A stretch of 64,000 bases of DNA from Ctena decussata. Its lineage: Eukaryota > Mollusca > Bivalvia > Lucinida > Lucinidae. The stretch is taken from NCBI GenBank assembly GCA_963989385.1, contig OZ022502.1, positions 4,432,501-4,496,500 of the forward strand. Direction: 5' to 3'. The first letter of the stretch is position 1. The number at the start of each line of letters is the position of its first letter. The notes below the pieces were generated by a model. The model searched no databases. It was not told where the DNA came from and worked only from the letters and a program-made list of their open reading frames with translations. Shown one piece after another: positions 60,101-64,000 of this stretch. Both the position numbers and the translations under genes were made by a program.

Positions 60101-62841
60101 AGGTCGGGCACAACAGCAGAAAAATGCATATTAGTATATTATTAACAGTACACCGTACACATTAAGTACGGCACATGGGAATGAACAAGCGTATTTTCAC
60201 TGTCAGCATTCAACAGTGCACAGTTGGTAGTAAGTAATAAGGAAATGGGCATGTTTTTGTGCATAATATTATGCATATTCAACGCCGCAGTAGACATTCA
60301 CAGTAAGGATATGTCGGTGCACAATATACTGTATAAGGCGGTGCATAATATATATTACAAAGTAGGCAGGTAAAGACTTCCTGTAGCCTTGTGGCTGCAG
60401 TAACAGTGTGTGTTAACTAGAAGAAGATCATACTTCGGCACAACATATGAAAAATGTGTTCATCCCACTCATGTTACTGCCTTTAAGCTTCGCTGATTGA
60501 AACAGATGGGGTGGGGATTCGTCAGTATGCTCATAGGCAAAACGAATGTCCCGCAGAAGGTTATAGATGAAACTCTTTCATTCGAAGAAAGACAACTCCC
60601 ACACGAATGTGATATTTTCCAATAATTAGTATCAGAATAATATAGTGCCTTGGCAAGAAGTGGTATTTTGAACCTTTTCTGGATATACAGTATCTGTTTG
60701 TGAGTGGACTAGCTTTGGACCAAATAAATAATGCATTACCAATTTCAGTGTTTAAACAAACAAAATTGAGCTGCAACATGACAAAAACAACAAAGTGGCA
60801 TGTGCGCACAGCGAAGACTGCACAGGCGTGTGTGCGTGTCCGCTTGGTGCAAATTCAACCTTGTTGGCCTTGTCATGCCGTCGTTCAATTGTTGACTGTA
60901 AGAGACAGCATACTGTGTTCTTGCAGTTACTGACCAGGCGGATAAAGGCTGCAAGAAAGCTGTTCTTAGGATTAAAAACGGCGAAGAATTGCAGGAATTC
61001 TGTGGGCAGTTTAATCAAGAAGAACTGTCGGAGATGGCCTTTCTTTCTTCTGGTGATTATCAATATATCAGGTGAGATTTTCTTGCTTTTTTAAGTTTAC
61101 GTTTCTAGCTCGCATATACGACAGTGCAGGGAGAGCTATTGCTGTTACCTTGCCGTCGGAGTTAGCATCGGCATTGGCACTGGATAATTTTGGTAAAAGT
61201 TTCCTATTTGATGGGCAAGGCGCTGTCAGGCTAATTATCCTGTGAGCGACATGTGTTTTCATAACTGGTAGATCTAGACCTGCTTGAATTTTCAGTTTAG
61301 CGAAATTTAGTAACAGAAATATAACTGGTAATTAGGGATGGAGAAATAATATCGATCCGTCAAATTCACTGTGAGCATTTAATTTGTTAGTTAAAGGAAG
61401 CTCAATACATAAGAGGGCACAAAATATTGTATACGTACGGTGAATTATGAGACATATTACTGTTAGTGTCTGTTGTCCAAACGCAATACCCATTAAATTG
61501 TTGTAAAACACAATGTGTAGCTTTAGTAGGCATTTTTCTGCTTGAAATGTCCGGTCGTTTAGCTTGGCAACAGAATGTAAAGATTCCATATAAAATTTAC
61601 AGACAAGATTGCTCTTTGAAAGCCTGACCGGTATTTTAGCAGTTTGCGGATGCAATAGATGGACCATGTGAAATTTCGTTTGAACCATATGCAGACCTGG
61701 CCCCAGGTTGTAAAACTTGTTTCCTGCTCAACTCTGCTGATCATGGAACTTTCTCTGCTGATAAATATGAAAATGCCAACAAATGTTGGCACTTTCATTT
61801 GTTGGCATTTTCATATTTATAAGCAGAGAAAATTACAGACTCAGCTAAACTGAGCAAGAAAACAACTACACAGACATGTATCAATAATTTGCTATTAATT
61901 AGTAGGTAAAATTTCATGCTCAGCTGAGTTGAGCATGTAAAACATTTTATAACCTCAGGGCCAGAATGTCCATGTGCTCATTTCAAATGGTTTTAATATA
62001 TTTCAGTTTCCTGGCGTCCAGTAAGGCTCTTGGTGCTAAAGGTTTTAGAATAACATGGACAGAGGTGCATGAAACAGGTAATGTTTTGATACTGCTCGAT
62101 TTCTGGGGAGTCCATTTTAAACCTTGGACAAGCTTTGTGGCTAGCAAGACAATCGAAAACCGAATTTACATACCCTAAAATCAGCCATTAGAACTGTTGA
62201 ATTCTACAGCATCACATCTGAATTATCAAATTGATTGCTTAATCCAATGAATCATCTAAATTATGAACCTAACTTGATTTGCATCGAAGCTGAATGCCTA
62301 TCATAAAAAGAACGACAATATGTTTGCATTATTTATGCTTAACACTTGCGTTTTGACAATCATGTGGCCGACCTGTTATGTTGCAATATTTACGCAATTT
62401 CATAAATTTTGATAATGATGGTAGTAACATATAGCATGCAACGTCACATCGTGGTCATTGGCAACTATAATGCTAAAGCCATACATTGTTTAACTAAAAA
62501 AAGTAAAAAAAAAAACAACGTTTATATTGATCATTTGATACACATACTTTAAAAATAATGGTCATTTAAGTAGAAATTTAAGAACCGAGCCTTCGGCTTA
62601 CGTAGCCTAGCCCTTACTCTGGTCCTCAAATGACAAAACTTTCTGAAGCATACTTTCGGCGACTTTCCTATTTTTTTTTCTCGACTAACTACGGGTCCAG
62701 TATTTATCCAACATCAAGTGAACTACTTTTCAGGAACATGTTACGGGTTTAAATGTGAAAAGAATGGCTATTGCATATCTTCTGACTTAAAATGCAATTC
62801 GTTACCGAATTGCGGAAATGGAGACACCTCTGACGAACAAT
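32329..62841 (+). CDS. lev-10-like: LEV-10-like five-CUB plus LDLa receptor gene, partial, 12-13 exons
   Basis: Joined exons give about 735 codons without a stop: CUB1 (residues 1-129), CUB2 (130-282), optional linker (283-295), CUB3 (296-418), CUB4 (419-564), CUB5 (565-699), LDLa (700-735). Each CUB has four cysteines. In C. elegans, LEV-10 has five CUBs and one LDLa before a membrane segment and clusters acetylcholine receptors at neuromuscular junctions; Neto/SOL-2 has two CUBs plus LDLa, and SOL-1 has four CUBs. The layout here fits LEV-10 best. No protease, EGF or other domain is seen, which argues against tolloid or cubilin types. The first visible exon starts in phase 1, so an upstream signal-peptide exon is expected. 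The last ends inside LDLa, so the membrane region lies beyond the window. Function in receptor clustering is inferred from architecture only. Confidence 0.85.
32759..32999. repeat. Foldback MITE family A, copy 9 (diverged)
   Basis: TAAGCCGCAACACAC to GTGTCGCCGCTCA, with a diverged core. Confidence 0.78.
33500..33622. repeat. Family D palindrome, copy 5 (weak)
   Basis: GAAATAACTCTTCTTCTC, GGAAGAGAAATGGATC and CTTTTCGTTAAGAGTATG fit the family only loosely. Confidence 0.35.
33624..33877. repeat. Palindromic element family B, copy 1
   Basis: The ends GCCCCGAGGTTG and AACCTCGGGGC are mirror images. Inside are TGCTCAACTCAGCTGAGCAT and its mirror, with GATAAATATGAAAATGCC in the middle. Other copies: 40079-40320 and 61699-61962. 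Confidence 0.88.
34671..34737. repeat. GC-rich hairpin, ~30-bp arms
   Basis: GAGCAGCCTGTGC and GCACAGGCTGCTC form a perfect inner stem with a 4-base loop. The outer parts GCGAACTGCGCATGCTC and GCATGAGCAGCTCGC pair imperfectly. Confidence 0.85.
35171..35690. repeat. Element family E, copy 1
   Basis: It begins TATTCTAACACAGTGC. The 5' half contains TTACTGACGTAATTTTGTGACG. The 3' half is a palindrome with GTGAATTGTTGAGTAATAAT-like arms and a hairpin ATATCACTCG...CGTGATAT. The second copy lies at 44616-45225. Confidence 0.75.
36112..36184. repeat. (ATT)n microsatellite
   Basis: About 24 units with one ATAACT interruption. It ends 137 bp before exon 2. Confidence 0.95.
36322..36536 (+). CDS. Exon 2: CUB1, second half
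   Basis: The acceptor TTTTTATTTCAG ends at 36321 and the donor T|GTAAGT follows 36536. Entry is phase 2 and exit phase 1. The first base completes the codon before cysteine 3. (D)CRYDYIDIYVQ is the classic CUB strand after cysteine 3, with the Asp that often binds calcium. LGRFCGDSL carries cysteine 4. IIFISDETKNDAGFEGNF supplies a second acidic site and the closing strand. The acidic residue usually seen in the earlier strand is absent (RFNVF in exon 1), so calcium binding may be incomplete. Confidence 0.93.
37020..37200. repeat. Family D palindrome, copy 6
   Basis: CTCTGCCATTATCCTTTCTC, TATTTGCTCGTTTAGAAGCAG and the conserved end GGAAACAAACGGGAAGTCACA. Confidence 0.55.
37265..37334. repeat. 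35-bp exact tandem duplication
   Basis: AATATCTCTCTGACTTGTTA followed by ATACGAAATAAGCAT occurs twice in a row without a mismatch, so it is a recent duplication. Confidence 0.93.
38190..38340. repeat. Family D palindrome, copy 7
   Basis: GAGTCAACTCTCAAAGTAAAG, AAATTGCTCATCCAGGAGAG and the end CAGGGAAGCAATCTGGAAACC. Confidence 0.55.
38778..38816. repeat. 39-bp palindrome
   Basis: AGTTCTGCACGGATGTTAA joins its mirror TTAACATCCGTGCAGAACT with a one-base centre. It lies 77 bp before exon 3. Confidence 0.92.
38894..39101 (+). CDS. Exon 3: CUB2, first half
   Basis: The acceptor ATACTATTTTCAG ends at 38893 and the donor TA|GTAAGT follows 39101. Entry is phase 1 and exit phase 2. A short linker leads to SCSYSIN (cysteine 1), GYIVSPTYPGIYPDN (the standard SP-x-YP-x-x-YP turn), LDCTYEL (cysteine 2) and IKLNFEDFSIF, whose Glu matches the first calcium-site position of CUB domains. 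The boundary with CUB1 is a phase-1 intron, as at every other domain border in this gene. Confidence 0.94.
39267..39482. repeat. ~215-bp palindromic element
   Basis: GTCAAGTCTGATAAATTCGGA at the left mirrors the GTCCGAATTTATTT...GTCTTGAC end. The core is CTGATGAGACGGCTCATCA followed by its complement. Confidence 0.75.
40079..40320. repeat. Palindromic element family B, copy 2
   Basis: Perfect ends GGCCTCGAGGTTGTAAAACT and AGTTTTATAACCTCGAGGCC. It finishes 54 bp before exon 4. Confidence 0.9.
40375..40625 (+). CDS. Exon 4: CUB2, second half
   Basis: The acceptor CTTTTATATTTCAG ends at 40374 and the donor TTAG|GTAAGT follows 40625. Entry is phase 2 and exit phase 1. YCPFDYLLIKDGLD gives cysteine 3 and the conserved Asp strand, GVFCGKY gives cysteine 4, and RRGFNISYEF closes the fold. 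The segment SRSGR to DNSADFK is longer than usual between the last strands, so this CUB has an extended loop. The acidic residue common in that loop is not in its normal place, so calcium binding is uncertain. Confidence 0.93.
41162..41192. repeat. Short palindrome
   Basis: TCTAGAT and CGTCTTATAAGACG with ATCTAGA, with single-base asymmetries. Confidence 0.75.
41521..41756. repeat. Foldback MITE family A, copy 10
   Basis: 236 bp with intact ends. It lies 106 bp before the candidate microexon. Confidence 0.9.
41863..41901 (+). CDS. Candidate 39-nt symmetric microexon, CUB2-CUB3 linker
   Basis: A strong acceptor, CAATCTCTCTTTTTCAG, ends at 41862, and a good donor, CACAG|GTAACT, follows 41901. 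The 39 nt are a whole number of codons, with phase 1 at both ends, the phase needed between exons 4 and 5. Read in frame it gives EIHNKDASRVIGT with no stop. Inclusion or skipping therefore both keep the frame, and only the linker length between CUB2 and CUB3 changes. There is no domain to confirm it, so it rests on splice signals, phase and position. It could be chance. Confidence 0.55.
43434..43637. repeat. Foldback MITE family A, copy 11 (shortened core)
   Basis: About 204 bp. The ends TGAGCCGCGACACAAC and TTTGTCGTGTCGCGGCT are kept, but part of the core is missing. Confidence 0.85.
43642..44010. repeat. TIR element with nested family D palindrome
   Basis: ACCGTATAAACCCTAAACGCC at the left mirrors GGGGGCGTTTAATAGGATTA plus ATACGGT at the right. 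Within it, 43690-43860 holds a family D fold (CAATTTGCTCCTACACGAGCAAATT region). Confidence 0.7.
44616..45225. repeat. Element family E, copy 2, with duplicated core hairpin
   Basis: Same start and internal blocks as 35171-35690. The hairpin unit ATATCACTCGCGCTCCGCGC to CAACTGACCTCCAAACAGTG is present twice in tandem (about 44990-45068 and 45086-45160). Confidence 0.8.
46687..46703. repeat. (TA)n microsatellite
   Basis: About eight TA units. Confidence 0.9.
48041..48118 (-). repeat. tRNA-derived SINE head or tRNA pseudogene (weak)
   Basis: Minus strand: TAGCTTAGCGAGGG resembles box A, TTGTTCGAATCTC resembles box B at the normal spacing, and GCCTGCGTGCC lies where the anticodon arm would be. 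The stems do not pair well, so it is not a working tRNA. Confidence 0.4.
48218..48493 (+). mobile_element. tRNA-derived SINE
   Basis: TAGCACAGTAGG fits a pol III box A. GGTTCGAGTTC about 40 bp later fits box B. The middle is expanded by C and AC simple repeats. The end TGATATGACTGAAATACTG, with AAATCCAAATTCATTCATCC, is a 3' tail with ATTC-like repeats that I recall from bivalve SINEs. Confidence 0.6.
48343..48396. repeat. Poly-C and (AC)n tract inside the SINE
   Basis: A C-run broken by one AT, then about 11 AC units. Confidence 0.95.
50029..50212 (+). CDS. Exon 5: CUB3, first half
   Basis: The acceptor TTTTATATATTTCAG ends at 50028 and the donor AA|GTAAGA follows 50212. Entry is phase 1 and exit phase 2. 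(E)CDIRIRSTGG gives cysteine 1, GTFQSPGYPSSFPRN the turn, and TTCRFFL cysteine 2. The VKVNFRDFF strand has no Glu where calcium-binding CUBs usually have one. The preceding base is supplied by exon 4 or by the candidate microexon; both give G, so both read through. Confidence 0.93.
50740..50895. repeat. Family D palindrome, copy 9 (weak)
   Basis: The conserved end GAGAAGCCAACAGTAAGTCAC and AAAAGTTG are clear. The core is eroded. Confidence 0.4.
50953..51695. mobile_element. 743-bp non-autonomous DNA transposon, 37-bp perfect TIRs
   Basis: Positions 50953-50989 (starting CTACTCTCTTGTTGAGGCAC) and 51659-51695 are exact reverse complements. The interior is AT-rich, partly self-complementary (GATGACATCG...GATGTCAT; GGTTCCCAGC...GCTGGAAACC) and non-coding. 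No clear target-site duplication is seen. Confidence 0.88.
51813..51950. repeat. Palindromic element family C, copy 2
   Basis: CTTGCATTCGTGCTCC to GAGCACTCATGTAA. The core GATAAGATGC...GCATCTTATC is the same as at 19303-19450. Confidence 0.72.
52863..53047 (+). CDS. Exon 6: CUB3, second half
   Basis: The acceptor TACTGTTCTTTCCAG ends at 52862 and the donor TCAG|GTATCA follows 53047. Entry is phase 2 and exit phase 1. (N)CTEGYLGVNYEGY begins at cysteine 3, but the strand lacks the usual D-x-(L/I)-x-(I/V) acidic site. ERFCGKLWPPE gives cysteine 4. ILTFDTYGATTARF and VASYSFLS form the last strands. With the Glu also missing in exon 5, this is the least calcium-like CUB of the five. The donor GTATCA is weaker than the others. 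Confidence 0.92.
53433..53629. repeat. ~197-bp palindromic element
   Basis: GGGCCGTATTTATAAAACGAC mirrors TTTTATAAATACCGCCC. Inside, GAAGGAGATTCCCTACAACTA mirrors TAGTTGTAGGGAATCTCCTTC. Confidence 0.88.
56243..56471. repeat. Foldback MITE family A, copy 12 (diverged)
   Basis: TGAACCGCGATACACC to TTGTATCGCGGCT, with a core partly eroded. Confidence 0.8.
56499..56857. repeat. ~360-bp palindromic MITE (CGCGG type)
   Basis: CCATATACGCGGTAATTTTCG mirrors CGCGAAAATTAAATTGTATACGG. The centre is CATTAACCTGCGGCAGGTTAATG. It ends 38 bp before exon 7. Confidence 0.85.
56896..57115 (+). CDS. Exon 7: CUB4, first half
   Basis: The acceptor TTTTTTCCTTACCTGACAG ends at 56895 and the donor AT|GTAAGT follows 57115. 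Entry is phase 1 and exit phase 2. A 14-residue lead, (D)YAIPGKPIKEGRC, comes before cysteine 1. The rest gives GIFNSPRHPDNYPPN (the turn), LECIYVF (cysteine 2) and LLISFDTFSFNNKSKYD. The lead is longer than in CUB1, CUB3 and CUB5. The acceptor sits just after a palindromic MITE, and part of its pyrimidine tract borders the repeat. Confidence 0.92.
57116..58294 (+). other. Intron 7 (1,179 bp)
   Basis: It contains a family A MITE close to its 3' end. The rest is AT-rich without recognised features. Confidence 0.85.
57997..58234. repeat. Foldback MITE family A, copy 13
   Basis: 238 bp with near-intact arms. It ends 60 bp before exon 8. Confidence 0.92.
58295..58512 (+). CDS. Exon 8: CUB4, second half
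   Basis: The acceptor ends ACTGTTGACAACAG at 58294 and has a poor pyrimidine tract. The donor ACAG|GTATGT follows 58512. Entry is phase 2 and exit phase 1. (M)CLTTDFLELYNLNPEG has cysteine 3 and the conserved Asp, TRFCGQVYP gives cysteine 4, IRFQSYKDSSYQGF has the loop with an acidic residue, and KARYEFLT closes. With the Asp of SFDTF in exon 7, this CUB keeps most acidic positions. Confidence 0.93.
58513..59198 (+). other. Intron 8 (686 bp)
   Basis: AT-rich, with a short CTAACTATCTAT-type repeat near 58833-58850. No inserted element is recognised, which is unusual for this gene. Confidence 0.85.
59199..59387 (+). CDS. Exon 9: CUB5, first part
   Basis: The acceptor TTGTTCCATTTTCCAG ends at 59198 and the donor AAAG|GTAATT follows 59387. 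It enters and leaves in phase 1. (D)CGKTIQSDGTGG gives cysteine 1, LIKSPHYPQKYKSK the turn, and TFCEWTI cysteine 2. LIQLESFKIEG has the Glu of the first calcium position, and an acidic stretch, MPPDKDDK, ends the exon. A family A MITE begins 13 bp past the exon end, so the donor lies at the edge of a foldback. CUB1-4 leave this position in phase 2, so the break here is different. Confidence 0.92.
59401..59647. repeat. Foldback MITE family A, copy 14
   Basis: TGATCAGCGACACTAG to TTTCGTCTCGCCGCTCA, moderately diverged, starting 13 bp past exon 9. Confidence 0.85.
59655..59993. repeat. TIR element (ACCGTA type)
   Basis: ACCGTACTCGACC at the left mirrors GGGTCGATTACGGT at the right. The arms carry ATCGCACATG and AATGTGCGCTTA-like inner sequence. 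Confidence 0.55.
60767..60887. repeat. Family A MITE, miniature 121-bp derivative
   Basis: TGAGCTGCAACATGAC and GTCATGCCGTCGTTCA ends with only the outer ~60 bp of each arm; the core is deleted. It ends 39 bp before exon 10. Confidence 0.78.
60927..61071 (+). CDS. Exon 10: CUB5, middle part
   Basis: The acceptor ACTGTGTTCTTGCAG ends at 60926 and the donor ATCAG|GTGAGA follows 61071. Entry is phase 1 and exit phase 2. (V)TDQADKGCKKAVLRI contains cysteine 3 in its eighth position, not at the exon start as in the other CUBs. LQEFCGQFNQEE gives cysteine 4. The strand after cysteine 3 lacks the conserved Asp. The joint with exon 9 keeps the frame. Confidence 0.9.
61072..62006 (+). other. Intron 10 (935 bp)
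   Basis: It contains family B copy 3 near its 3' end. The rest is without recognised features. Confidence 0.85.
61699..61962. repeat. Palindromic element family B, copy 3
   Basis: GGCCCCAGGTTGTAAAAC to TTTTATAACCTCAGGGCC, ending 44 bp before exon 11. The centre has two adjacent TTGGCA-type hairpin arms (AAATGCCAACAAATGTTGGCA). Confidence 0.9.
62007..62077 (+). CDS. Exon 11: CUB5, last strand
   Basis: The acceptor TTTAATATATTTCAG ends at 62006 and the donor ACAG|GTAATG follows 62077. It is only 71 nt, entering in phase 2 and leaving in phase 1. It encodes (S)FLASSKALGAKGFRITW, the closing strand of CUB5, then TEVHET. The K-G-F-R-I-T-W pattern matches the G-F-x-(A/I)-x-(Y/W) end of CUB domains. 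No other CUB in the gene has a separate exon for this part. Confidence 0.9.
62078..62733 (+). other. Intron 11 (656 bp)
   Basis: AT-rich. No inserted element recognised. Confidence 0.85.
62734..62841 (+). CDS. Exon 12: LDL-receptor class A module (partial)
   Basis: The acceptor AACTACTTTTCAG ends at 62733 and the donor CAAT|GTAAGC follows 62841. It enters and leaves in phase 1. (G)TCYGFKCEKNGYCIS and DLKCNSLPNCGNGDTSDEQ supply five of the six cysteines. The final base T would begin the sixth Cys codon in the next exon. The end has the calcium-type GDTSDE signature, although the earlier acidic position is Asn (CNSLPNC). LDLa directly after the last CUB is the order seen in Neto and LEV-10 proteins. 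A family A MITE starts 32 bp downstream. The membrane segment must follow beyond the window. Confidence 0.93.
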
Positions 62842-64000
62842 GTAAGCTTTCTTGCATGCTGTATTCCACATTTGAGCCGCGACACGAGAAAACCAACAAT
62901 GTGGTTGTGCGACCAGTGCAGACTCAGATCAGCCTGGACATCTTCATAGTTTACTCAGACTCTTCGTTAAGAGCTCAAAGGGTAGCTAAGGATCTAAGCT
63001 ACCTCCATGCGGACAGCGAAGACTCTGATCAGACTGAGCGGATGCCCAGGCTGATCTGAGTCTGCGCTGGGCGCACAACCGCTTTGTTGGTTTTCTCTTG
63101 TCGCGGCTCATTTGTTAATTTGGTTATACAATACGGACTTTGTACGAGCAAAAACCAAGATCAGCTGTTGCATAACCCTTTTGAACCTGTATTGTCCTAT
63201 GTGGGTATCTTGTGTTGTCCTTTCGTCTGACACTCTGCTGGAACTTCGTCGGAATACAGAAATAATTCATTTGATGCATGTCTTCCAAATAAGCTGAAAA
63301 GTATCACATGAGGGTTATATGAGAAGACCTATTCAAGACAGATTTTCAGACCAATGTTATGTTTTGATTGTTTTCTAGCGAATGCTATATAAGGAACGTG
63401 ATAGCACGACAACTTCAGTTGCCAGGGAACGACATATTATTAGCTGATTAGTTGCAATGTTTGCTTCAAGAAGTTCGATGTACTTCATGCTCACCAGAAC
63501 ATTGTGCATATGTCTTGTTAGTCTGTGTTGGTTCCTGCATTGCGCTTGACTGTCAGTTAAGTTGTGCACAGACTGATCTTGGTCAATGTTCAGTGCCTCA
63601 GTATTTTATCTGCATGAATCCTATTAGCCAGAAGTGGATGAATTTCTGTTTATAAGCTCTATTATAGGGACACGCCTTGAATAAAATTTGGTTATTACTT
63701 TTTTTTACGTTTTGTCTGATGTCAGTTTCGCTTAATACATGATCCCATAATAATTGTTTTCCTTTGTAGTCTTTGCATGTATAGTCATATGTCTTGCGAA
63801 TAGAAACAACAGCAAAGAAATGTATATGTATATACACATATTGTTTGACTTTGAACTGTCTGCTTATTTCCATTGTTAATTGCAATATAACGTTTAAAAT
63901 CAGACTCGATTTTCGTTTAAAGATTGAGGATGCCATGGTTATCTTACAAAGTCTAGATGTTCTTTTTTTTGCATATTGAAAATGTTATTGTCTTTAGATT
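62842..64000 (+). other. Start of intron 12, reaching past the window
   Basis: Apart from the MITE at 62873-63110 nothing is recognised. Candidate acceptors at 63342 and 63372 lead to stops in the required phase without a donor, so no further exon is seen. Confidence 0.6.
62873..63110. repeat. Foldback MITE family A, copy 15
   Basis: 238 bp with intact ends, located 32 bp past exon 12. It is among the least diverged copies in the window. Confidence 0.93.

Larger units (their letters stand above)
59388..60926 (+). other. Intron 9 (1,539 bp)
   Basis: It begins almost directly with a family A MITE and ends with a short family A derivative. A TIR element lies between. About 60000-60760 shows nothing recognised. 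Confidence 0.85.

Noticed and set aside
32329..62841. Tolloid, cubilin or Neto identity
   Set aside because: No protease or EGF domain, far fewer CUBs than cubilin, and more than the two CUBs of Neto; five CUBs plus LDLa fits LEV-10 better, though a full-length sequence could change this.
63343..63410. Possible next exon after acceptor-like sites at 63342 and 63372
   Set aside because: The required phase meets a stop within a few codons and there is no donor before it.

Overview
This is eukaryotic nuclear DNA: AT-rich, with long introns, canonical GT-AG splice sites, many microsatellites and dense short palindromic repeats. The repeat types (foldback MITEs beginning TGAGCCGCGACAC, SINE-like tails with ATTC repeats, RTE-type LINE debris, and tandem-repeat elements ending in GGCGGGGGCATAAAA) point to a mollusc, most likely a bivalve. 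The taxon is inferred from recalled repeat style, not from a search.

Positions 1-32328 contain no protein-coding gene I can support. This part is transposon-derived and unrecognised DNA: a 2.4 kb element with 24-bp terminal inverted repeats (740-3157), two 5'-truncated LINEs on the minus strand (about 5020-6290 and 12003-13120), a 1.4 kb element built of ~170-bp tandem units (9965-11394), a 1.7 kb element built of ~450-bp tandem units nested inside an older repeat (14649-16370), and many palindromic MITEs.

Positions 32329-62841 carry one plus-strand gene, seen as twelve clear exons and one probable 39-nt microexon. Joined in phase they give about 735 codons without a stop: CUB1, CUB2, a 13-residue optional linker, CUB3, CUB4, CUB5 and an LDL-receptor class A module. 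Every CUB has its four cysteines. Five CUBs followed by one LDLa is the extracellular layout of C. elegans LEV-10, the transmembrane protein that clusters acetylcholine receptors at neuromuscular junctions, so I call this a molluscan LEV-10-like gene. The signal-peptide exon(s) upstream and the rest of LDLa, the expected membrane segment and the tail downstream are not visible.

The exon structure is strikingly regular. Every domain boundary is a phase-1 intron. CUB1 to CUB4 are each split by one phase-2 intron directly before the third cysteine codon. CUB5 breaks this rule. The introns are full of palindromic elements, and seven exons have one within 13-62 bp of a splice site. The most interesting points are the symmetric microexon, the duplicated two-exon CUB cassette, and the MITE-exon juxtaposition.
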